Below, in pieces: positions 1-5,208 of a stretch of DNA of 5,208 bases; the first letter of the stretch is position 1, and the number at the start of each line of letters is the position of its first letter. Source of the DNA: Promethearchaeota archaeon. Lineage in GTDB: Archaea > Asgardarchaeota > Lokiarchaeia > Sigynarchaeales > SOKP01. The stretch spans positions 1 through 5,208 of the forward strand of contig JAHLWJ010000331.1 of NCBI GenBank assembly GCA_019057975.1, in the 5' to 3' direction. The position numbers and the translations under genes are program-made. The notes under the pieces are model-generated. The model worked only from the letters and a program-made list of their open reading frames with translations. It ran no database searches and was not told where the DNA came from.

Positions 1-1
1 A

Positions 2-88
2 GTTTTAAGAAATTTTAATTTAGAAAAGAAAAAAATATATAAGATGAGGAATTGGGAGTTAGCATTAAAGGATTTCTTTGAAGAATAA
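2..88 (+). CDS. C-terminal tail of an upstream gene, cut by the window edge (possible glycosyltransferase tail)
   Basis: An open frame enters from the left edge and ends at a TAA at 86-88, giving 28 residues that finish NWELALKDFFEE. The tail is charged and amphipathic, with a Lys-rich stretch (LEKKKIYK) followed by a probable helix. It therefore reads as the end of a soluble or peripheral protein, not a membrane segment. It lies 24 nt before the flippase start and in the same reading frame, with two further in-frame TAA codons (92-94, 101-103) in between, so the two are separate genes. Cytoplasmic glycosyltransferases (GT4-like) often end in a short helix containing a Trp-Glu pair and often sit beside flippases, which makes that identity plausible. 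Twenty-eight residues cannot prove it, and the frame could also be open by chance. Confidence 0.5.
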   Translation, partial: VLRNFNLEKKKIYKMRNWELALKDFFEE

Positions 89-105
89 TCTTAATATTTT
101 TAAAA

Positions 106-110
106 TAAGG
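106..110 (+). promoter_or_regulatory. Possible but poorly spaced ribosome binding site for the flippase gene
   Basis: TAAGG ends only 2 nt before the ATG at 113, closer than the usual 5-9 nt. It is the only purine-rich SD-like match near this start. No other start codon is available between the last in-frame stop (101-103) and 113, and the next Met (residue 45) lies at the end of the first membrane segment. The ATG at 113 therefore stands regardless of whether this site works. Confidence 0.25.
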
Positions 111-112
111 TT

Positions 113-1375
113 ATGGAAAAAATTTATAATATATTATCAAAGTTAACAGAAAAGATTTTAGGAAGAACATTTGCCAAAGAATTACTTCTACTTTTTATTG
201 CGATTAATATAGTTAATTTTTCAAATTATATCTATACATTAATAATGGCAAGAATGTTAGGTCCAGCTGAATTTAGTCTTTTTGCTTCATTAATTTCTAT
301 TTTTATGATTTTATCTTCATTAATATCTACCATTCAAACTGTTACTACAAAATATGTTTCTAATTTTTTTGCAGAAAAGGATTACAAATCAATTTCAAAC
401 TTTTTTTTCAGTTCCTTTAAGAAGATAGCATTAATCTGTTTAATTGTTTTTCTTTTTTTTATATTAGTCTCAAAACAAATAGCCTTATTTTTAAATACAG
501 TGTCTCCAGTTCCAGTAATTACTTTGGGTTCAATGGTTATTATCTCAATTTTTGTTTCTATAAGCAGAGGAACATTACAAGGTATTCAAAACTTTTTTCA
601 TTTATCCTTGAATTTAATTATTGATGCAATCTTACGCTTGATTATTGGAATATTACTTGTATATTTAGGTTTTAAATCCAGTGGAGCTATTGGTTCAAGT
701 TCTATATCTGGCTTTTTAGCTATATTGATATCAGTTATCCCTCTTAGTTTTATCTTTAAAAATAGGAATAATAAACAAGATATAAATTTTTTTGAAGTTT
801 ATAAGTACACTGTACCTGTTCTTATTGCATCAATTTGTTTGTTTATATTAATAAGTTTTGACCTTGTCTTAGTTAAACATTTCTTCAATGAATTAAATGC
901 AAGTCAATATTCAGCAGCTTCAACAATGGGAAAGATAGTAATTTTCATTCCAGGTGCTATTGGACTTGTGATGTTTCCAAAAGTTGCAGAGTATCATAAA
1001 AAAAATTTAGATTCTATTGGAATTTTAAAAAAGAGTCTATTTATTACACTAATTCTTTGTGGAGGAGTAACAATTTGTTATTTCTTATTTCCAAACTTTC
1101 TAATCAGAGTTATGTTTGGAAAAGTATATGAAAATAGTGCTTATCTCATTAAATTTTTTGGAATTGCTATGACATTCTTTGCTCTAAACAATATTTTAAT
1201 TTCATATAATTTATCAATAGAAAAATTCAAATTTATTTTTCCCACAATTTTTTTTACAATTCTTCAAATAATCCTTATTTACCTTTTCCATGGCTCACTA
1301 ATACAGGTAATTCTGATATTATTATTTAACAGCATTGTTCTCTTTATAGCTAATTTAGTTTCAACTTTTTTATAA
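113..1375 (+). CDS. Oligosaccharide/polysaccharide flippase (Wzx-like, MOP/MATE superfamily)
   Basis: This is a 420-residue multi-pass protein with about 12 hydrophobic helices, roughly at residues 23-45, 57-77, 103-120, 133-151, 163-185, 197-214, 235-253, 273-288, 307-325, 345-365, 373-391 and 396-416. Family members translocate lipid-linked oligosaccharides (undecaprenyl- or dolichyl-phosphate type) from the cytoplasmic to the outer face of the membrane. Landmarks typical of the polysaccharide-biosynthesis flippase family are LGPAEFSLFASL after helix 1 (residues 49-60), SRGTLQGIQNF in the first half (151-161), and YSAASTMGKIVIFIPGAIG followed by MFPKVAE in the second half (about 266-293). 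Near the C-terminus the pattern FGIAMTFFALNNILISYNLS (349-368) also fits. The length suits a 12-helix member; bacterial Wzx proteins are often somewhat longer. The N-terminus is Lys-rich and probably cytoplasmic. The gene follows the left-edge gene by 24 nt and precedes the TPR gene by 26 nt, consistent with an operon. The family call is strong; the sugar carried cannot be told from sequence. Confidence 0.92.
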   Translation: MEKIYNILSKLTEKILGRTFAKELLLLFIAINIVNFSNYIYTLIMARMLGPAEFSLFASLISIFMILSSLISTIQTVTTKYVSNFFAEKDYKSISNFFFSSFKKIALICLIVFLFFILVSKQIALFLNTVSPVPVITLGSMVIISIFVSISRGTLQGIQNFFHLSLNLIIDAILRLIIGILLVYLGFKSSGAIGSSSISGFLAILISVIPLSFIFKNRNNKQDINFFEVYKYTVPVLIASICLFILISFDLVLVKHFFNELNASQYSAASTMGKIVIFIPGAIGLVMFPKVAEYHKKNLDSIGILKKSLFITLILCGGVTICYFLFPNFLIRVMFGKVYENSAYLIKFFGIAMTFFALNNILISYNLSIEKFKFIFPTIFFTILQIILIYLFHGSLIQVILILLFNSIVLFIANLVSTFL

Positions 1376-1401
1376 AGATTTTTAAAAATTTTATACTTAC
1401 T

Positions 1402-2280
1402 ATGAGCAAAAAAAATACTCTTTTTAAAAGTACAAATCTAACAATCTTTTGTGCGTTACTCCTTCTTTTTCTTATTCCATTTTTTATATTTATTGGAAAG
1501 AAACATATTGCAGAAATATTTGCAGATTTTGCTTATGGATTTCTTGTTTTAAGTTTAATATTAGGTATCAGTGAGCAGATAAAGGTAAAAAGTACTATAT
1601 TACGAAGGACAAAAATATTTAATGTTTTATTGATTCTATTTATTCTAATTCTAATTTTTACTCTTTCGACAAGGTCTTTAAATAAAAGATATAGACTTAA
1701 AGTCAATGAAAAAAAGGCTGCAGATGCATCAATTTATTTAGAAATGGGCAAATCTTTTTTGGATAATGAAGATTATGATAGAGCGATAGAAGAATTCAAA
1801 AATGCAATTAAAATAGATAATGGAAATTTTAAATCACATTACTTAATTGGGAGAGCATTTTATAAAAAAGGTGATTATGAAAGTGCAAGGGACTATCTTT
1901 TTCAGGCAATCAGAATTAATAAGTATGATTTTCTATCAAATATTTTGTTGGCTGTGGTATTTGAAAACTTAGGTGATTATGATAAGGCAATTATCCAATA
2001 TAAAATTGCCAAGGATTTGAATCCAGGTGATTTTGGTGTGCATTATGGTCTTGGTAGAACATTTTATAAGGTGGGTAAGGTATACAAAGCGCTTAATGAG
2101 TTATCAATAGCTAAAGAGAAAAATCCAACAAATTTTGAAGTGAACTTTATTTTAGGAAAAATCTATTATAAAAAAGGAGATTTTAAAAATTCATTAAAAT
2201 ATTTTAAATTCTGTGAAACTATCAATTCTGAAGATAAAAAAGTACAAGATTATATCAATTACTTAAAAAAATATGATTAA
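1402..2280 (+). CDS. Membrane-anchored TPR-repeat protein (3 N-terminal helices, 5 TPRs)
   Basis: The protein has 292 residues. The N-terminal third holds three likely membrane helices (about 12-32, 40-57, 71-89). These are followed by a basic linker (RSLNKRYRLK, 91-100) and five uninterrupted 34-residue tetratricopeptide repeats at about 109-142, 143-176, 177-210, 211-244 and 245-278, then a short capping helix. Canonical TPR positions are visible: position 8 is G116, G150, A184, G218 and G252; position 20 is A128, A162, A196, A230 and S264; position 27 is A135, A169, A203, A237 and C271; position 32 is Pro in repeats 3 and 4. TPRs bind proteins, so this is probably a scaffold or partner rather than an enzyme. 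An N-in orientation with three helices would place the TPRs outside the cell, but the basic linker after helix 3 argues for the cytoplasm, so topology is unresolved. No SD motif precedes the ATG; the upstream bases are almost all A/T. Its last 8 nt overlap the next gene. The exact function is unknown. Confidence 0.87.
   Translation: MSKKNTLFKSTNLTIFCALLLLFLIPFFIFIGKKHIAEIFADFAYGFLVLSLILGISEQIKVKSTILRRTKIFNVLLILFILILIFTLSTRSLNKRYRLKVNEKKAADASIYLEMGKSFLDNEDYDRAIEEFKNAIKIDNGNFKSHYLIGRAFYKKGDYESARDYLFQAIRINKYDFLSNILLAVVFENLGDYDKAIIQYKIAKDLNPGDFGVHYGLGRTFYKVGKVYKALNELSIAKEKNPTNFEVNFILGKIYYKKGDFKNSLKYFKFCETINSEDKKVQDYINYLKKYD
2273..2280 (+). other. 8-nt start/stop overlap between the TPR gene and the GT-C-like gene
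   Basis: The sequence ATGATTAA contains both the start codon of the large membrane protein (2273-2275) and the stop codon of the TPR protein (2278-2280), in different frames. No SD-like motif is visible in the preceding 30 nt, which are A-rich with an almost pure A run just before the ATG. Reinitiation by ribosomes finishing the TPR gene is the simplest way to start the second protein, so the two would be made in linked amounts. The overlap is seen directly; the coupling is inferred. Confidence 0.6.
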
Positions 2281-4918
2281 AAGAATTAAAATTTTTTTTG
2301 GAAAAATTAAGAGTTCAATAGATATTAAAGAAATTATAATACTTGTCACAATCTTCATATTTAGTTTAACACCCTTAATCTGGTTTAAAAATGGATTTAT
2401 TATTGCAGGTGGAGATCATTTAGAACATTTAGATGCTTCCAATCTATTTTATTATTATTCTTTTTCATGGAATTCAAAATTTAATGAGGGATCTCCTAAT
2501 TTAAATATTTCTCAAGTTTTTCCATATATCTTATTCTGGGTTGTTCTGAAAAAAATAGGATTATCTTTAGTTAATATTGAGAAAATGTGGTTTGTCTTAA
2601 CATTTCTTTTACCTGGTTTCTTTATATACTACCTTATAAAAACATTAAATAAAAATAGAGAAAACTTTTATTTATCGGGAATAATAGCTGCCTTTTTGTA
2701 TATGTTTAATCTTTACTTGGTTCTTGACCCTATCCATGAGGTATATCGTTTGGTTCAGGCTTTTCTTCCTTTAATGTTGGCTTTTTGGATTAAAGGTTTA
2801 GAAGAACCAAATTTTTCTTTAAAATATTCTGTTTATATTGGTATTACCTCGATATTTTTTACTTCTTCTTATTTAATTCCTCCTGTAGTTAGTGTTATTC
2901 CATTAACCCTTTTTTCATATCTGATCTTTTTCTTTTTTAATAATAGGTCAAAAATAGTTAAAGGTTTAAAATTTGCTTTCATAACTCTAATTATTACAAT
3001 TTTTATAAATTTTTGGTGGATGACAGTTTATTTTCCAAGCGCTATTCAGATTTCTAAGAGTATGCGTAAAGTTAAAGGCTTTACTGCATTAGACACTGGA
3101 CCTCTTTTAGAATTTTTTAGATTTTTGGGTAGTTGGAGTTGGAAATTGAAAGGATATAAACTCCCTTACTTTCCATATGTTGATTATTATGATAGATTCC
3201 CCCTACTTTTTTTAACATTTCTTCTTAGCGTAATTATATTTTCTTCGATATTTTTTTTAAAAAGATATAAAAATATTTCATATTTTATATTTCTCTCTTT
3301 GCTTGGACTTTTTTTAGTCAAAGGCACTCACTCTCCTTTTGGAGAAATATATAACTTCATCTATCACAATGTTCCAGGTTTTTGGACTTTTAGAGAACCT
3401 TATACAAAATTTACACTACTTAATATTTTTTCATTCTCTGTATTACTTGGATATTCAGTAAACGGTATCTATATATATATTAAAAGTTCAAATTTTATTA
3501 AAAAAAAGAAATATATTTATTTAATTCTAAATATTTTTGTAATTTTAATAGTTCTCACTATCCTTGGCATCTCTTTCCCTATGTTTACGGGAGAAACCAT
3601 TTGGAATGAAAAAGATGGAAATAGAAGGACATTGTATGTAATGATTCCTAACTACTGGATTGATATTCAAGATTGGTTTGAAAAAAATGATAATAAAAAT
3701 AAAATTTTTATGGCTCCAAAGGGAGGATTATACAATTCTCCATTTAATTGGGAACATGGATTTAGCTCTACATATACTCCTGCAAAGGTATTGTTCAAGA
3801 ACCCTATCTTATTTTTTGATTCAGAACCATTGACATATGCAAATAGATTAATTAATTCAATTTTTGAAAATTTAAATCCAGAAAATATGTTAGATTCTAG
3901 TAAAATATTATCTCTTCTAAATGTAAAATACATACTTCAACAGAATGACCTAAATTGGGAATTTAGTTCAGAAGGAACCTTATCTCCTATTGATATGAAA
4001 AGAATTCTAGAAGATCAAGAGGGCTTTAACAAAAAAGGAAGTTTTGGGAAATTAGATTTATATGAGATAAATGATGATTTATTCATTCAGAAAATATATA
4101 TTCCTGACAAAACAATATATTTTGATGGAGGAATTGGAGATATTGAATATTTAGCGAAAATTTCCTCTTTTGATGAGTTTAATGGAGAAAGCGGTATAAT
4201 TTTTTCAGAACTTTTGAATGATAAAGAGATTTTGAATAAAGATTATATATCAAACATTTTTTTAAGACCGAATGTTCAAAGGAAAAAAGATGATACAAAC
4301 TGGAAATATGAGATAGACATCCCTATAAGGTTAAATTACAATATCTACTTTAGAAATATTGAATCTTTTAAAAAACACAATATTGATTTTATTAATATGA
4401 ATATCGATGGGAAAGAAAAAAAGCTGAAAATAGAAAGTAGTAGGAATCAAGATTGGATTTTTTTAGATAATTTAGCACTTGATACAGGCTCTCATGAAAT
4501 AGAAATGTCATTTTTTGATTCGGTGGGGAGAAAAAAACCTCCAATAAAACTTGATTTGGCTATTAAAACTGATAAAGAGAGTTTTGAAAAACCTAAAATT
4601 AATTTTAAAGAGATAAATCCAACAAAATATATCATTCAAGTGGAAGAAGCTAAGTACCCATATTTTTTAGTTTTATCTGAGAATTTCAATAAAAATTGGA
4701 GATTGTATTTAAATGGAAAATCTATATTAGAGAAGGATCATTTTATTATAAATGGATTTGCAAATTCATGGTTGATTTCAGAAAAGGGGGATTATAATCT
4801 TACAATTGAATACTTACCTCAAAGATATATGAATTTTGGGGTTTTACTATCTATTTCGACTATATTTTTAAGCTTTTCTTATTTAATTTACAAATATTTT
4901 TCTAATAAAAGAGAATAA
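2273..4918 (+). CDS. Large multi-pass membrane protein, GT-C-type glycosyltransferase with YfhO-like C-terminus
   Basis: The protein has 881 residues in three parts. Residues 1-435 hold about 12 hydrophobic helices, starting near 19-38. Residues 436-852 form a large hydrophilic, probably extracytoplasmic region. A single last helix (about 855-874) ends in a short basic tail. The loop after helix 1 carries AGGDHLEHLD (45-54); GT-C enzymes usually keep their catalytic acid in this first outer loop, so D48 or D54 is the candidate. Further family-like patterns are INFWWM (245-250), KGTHSPFGEIY (350-360), VPGFWTFREPYTKF (367-380), LLNVKYIL (548-555), LSENFNKNWRLYLNGK (801-816) and NGFANSWLI (827-835). 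These resemble YfhO-family proteins and bacterial alpha-(1->3)-arabinofuranosyltransferase-like proteins. Such enzymes transfer sugars from polyprenyl-phosphate donors on the outer face of the membrane. Its start lies inside the end of the TPR gene, and the Lys/Arg-rich N-terminus followed at once by helix 1 supports this start. Donor and acceptor sugars are unknown. Membership in this broad family is fairly sure; enzymatic activity is inferred. Confidence 0.8.
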   Translation: MIKRIKIFFGKIKSSIDIKEIIILVTIFIFSLTPLIWFKNGFIIAGGDHLEHLDASNLFYYYSFSWNSKFNEGSPNLNISQVFPYILFWVVLKKIGLSLVNIEKMWFVLTFLLPGFFIYYLIKTLNKNRENFYLSGIIAAFLYMFNLYLVLDPIHEVYRLVQAFLPLMLAFWIKGLEEPNFSLKYSVYIGITSIFFTSSYLIPPVVSVIPLTLFSYLIFFFFNNRSKIVKGLKFAFITLIITIFINFWWMTVYFPSAIQISKSMRKVKGFTALDTGPLLEFFRFLGSWSWKLKGYKLPYFPYVDYYDRFPLLFLTFLLSVIIFSSIFFLKRYKNISYFIFLSLLGLFLVKGTHSPFGEIYNFIYHNVPGFWTFREPYTKFTLLNIFSFSVLLGYSVNGIYIYIKSSNFIKKKKYIYLILNIFVILIVLTILGISFPMFTGETIWNEKDGNRRTLYVMIPNYWIDIQDWFEKNDNKNKIFMAPKGGLYNSPFNWEHGFSSTYTPAKVLFKNPILFFDSEPLTYANRLINSIFENLNPENMLDSSKILSLLNVKYILQQNDLNWEFSSEGTLSPIDMKRILEDQEGFNKKGSFGKLDLYEINDDLFIQKIYIPDKTIYFDGGIGDIEYLAKISSFDEFNGESGIIFSELLNDKEILNKDYISNIFLRPNVQRKKDDTNWKYEIDIPIRLNYNIYFRNIESFKKHNIDFINMNIDGKEKKLKIESSRNQDWIFLDNLALDTGSHEIEMSFFDSVGRKKPPIKLDLAIKTDKESFEKPKINFKEINPTKYIIQVEEAKYPYFLVLSENFNKNWRLYLNGKSILEKDHFIINGFANSWLISEKGDYNLTIEYLPQRYMNFGVLLSISTIFLSFSYLIYKYFSNKRE

Positions 4919-4945
4919 TATTTTGAAAGGATAAACTAAAGCTCT

Positions 4946-4988
4946 AATTCTTACATTATATTTTTTATACTTAAAATATAAGAGAATT
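4946..4988 (+). terminator. Weak AT-rich hairpin between convergent gene ends, candidate terminator
   Basis: AATTCT (4946-4951) pairs with AGAATT (4983-4988), and TATATTTT (4957-4964) pairs with AAAATATA (4973-4980). The loop is 8 nt and the internal bulge is uneven (5 nt against 2 nt). The right side runs into TTTTAT, giving a short U tract for + strand transcripts only. It begins 28 nt after the stop of the GT-C-like gene and ends against the stop codon of the minus-strand gene (4989-4991), which is where a terminator is expected. Only two G-C pairs support the stem, so in such AT-rich DNA it could be chance. Confidence 0.3.
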
Positions 4989-5208
4989 TTATAACAAATA
5001 ACTCTTGTCATAAAAAAAATTGTAAAAGAAATATAAAATAATACTACTTAAAATAATAAATCCGATTATTAAATAATAATATTTTACTTTACCTATTTTT
5101 TCTAACTTTTCTCTCCATTGATTTAAATATATTGTTGGAATAATAGATAATAATAAAAAGTAAGTATAGTTTGCCATATTATCTGCAATTTTATAATTAT
5201 TCGTTATC
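4989..5208 (-). CDS. 3' end of a minus-strand polytopic membrane protein (possible EpsG/Wzy-type polymerase), cut by the window edge
   Basis: Reading leftwards from the right edge, the frame is open with no stop for 72 codons and ends at a TAA (complement of 4989-4991). The first Met in the window (5175-5177) is probably internal, because the frame continues upstream as ITNNYKIADN without a stop. Counting from that Met, one hydrophobic helix lies at about 5-18, then a charged cytoplasmic-type loop (NQWREKLEKIGK, 19-30), then a second helix (33-55) and a short tail ending DKSYLL. This helix-loop-helix end, with a polar segment before an aromatic-rich helix, resembles the C-terminus of EpsG-family or other Wzy-type polysaccharide polymerases, which would suit the neighbouring flippase. 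No decisive motif is visible, so the name is a guess; that it is a real membrane-protein tail is more secure. It converges on the + strand operon and so has its own promoter beyond the window. Confidence 0.55.
   Translation of the reverse strand, partial: ITNNYKIADNMANYTYFLLLSIIPTIYLNQWREKLEKIGKVKYYYLIIGFIILSSIILYFFYNFFYDKSYLL

Noticed and set aside
28..43. Archaeal BRE/TATA-like string (A-rich followed by ATATATAA)
   Set aside because: It falls inside the open frame of the left-edge gene, where it reads as a Lys-Ile-Tyr-Lys codon run. Such strings are common by chance at this base composition.
90..109. Short inverted repeat CTTA...TAAG before the flippase gene
   Set aside because: Pairing of the inner T and A runs would leave a 1-nt loop, which is not possible. 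The remaining 4-bp stem is too weak to count as a terminator or attenuator.
1378..1389. 12-bp perfect palindrome ATTTTTAAAAAT between the flippase and TPR genes
   Set aside because: It is pure A/T with no loop, so it cannot form a stable hairpin terminator, and no second copy suggests an operator.
1369..1397. Sigma-70-like promoter (TTTATA, 17-nt spacer, TATACT) just before the TPR gene
   Set aside because: The -35 match is weak and the -10 box ends 4 nt before the ATG, which would leave no leader. The short gap to the flippase gene makes co-transcription more likely. AT-rich DNA produces such matches freely.
3667..3933. An 88-codon open frame on the minus strand
   Set aside because: It lies entirely inside the GT-C-like gene, whose protein shows family motifs across the same stretch (for example LLNVKYIL). 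The antisense frame has no recognisable motif and no start signal, so it is a shadow frame.
4989..5177. Complete 62-residue small membrane protein on the minus strand starting at the Met at 5175-5177
   Set aside because: The frame stays open upstream of that Met to the window edge without a stop, so a truncated larger protein is more likely than a stand-alone small gene.

Overview
The window is very AT-rich, with only A/T-ending codons strongly favoured, AGA/AGG used for most arginines, and TAA as every stop codon. It holds part of a surface-glycan assembly locus. Three complete genes lie head to tail on the + strand: a 12-helix oligosaccharide flippase (113-1375), a membrane-anchored TPR protein (1402-2280) and a large multi-pass protein that looks like a GT-C glycosyltransferase with a YfhO-type C-terminus (2273-4918). 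The tail of a fourth + strand gene sits at the left edge (stop at 86-88). The 3' end of a minus-strand membrane protein runs off the right edge (4989-5208).

The + strand genes are tightly packed. The gaps are 24 nt (left tail to flippase) and 26 nt (flippase to TPR), and the TPR gene overlaps the GT-C-like gene by 8 nt, so one polycistronic transcript is likely. A weak AT-rich hairpin lies between the two converging gene ends (4946-4988). The whole window is coding or near-coding; no intergenic stretch exceeds about 100 bases.

The organism cannot be placed with confidence. Shine-Dalgarno motifs are absent or badly spaced before all three + strand starts. Together with the base composition and the gene families, this would fit a small-genome lineage such as DPANN archaea or candidate-phyla bacteria, or another AT-rich archaeon or bacterium with weak SD use. 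This is inference only.

Proposed division of labour: lipid-linked sugars or oligosaccharides are made in the cytoplasm, possibly by the product of the left-edge gene. The flippase moves them across the membrane. The GT-C-like enzyme uses a lipid-linked sugar donor on the outer face, and the translationally coupled TPR protein is a candidate partner for it. The minus-strand fragment resembles the C-terminal end of an EpsG/Wzy-type polymerase, but the evidence for that is weak. I see no mobile element, CRISPR array, tRNA or rRNA.
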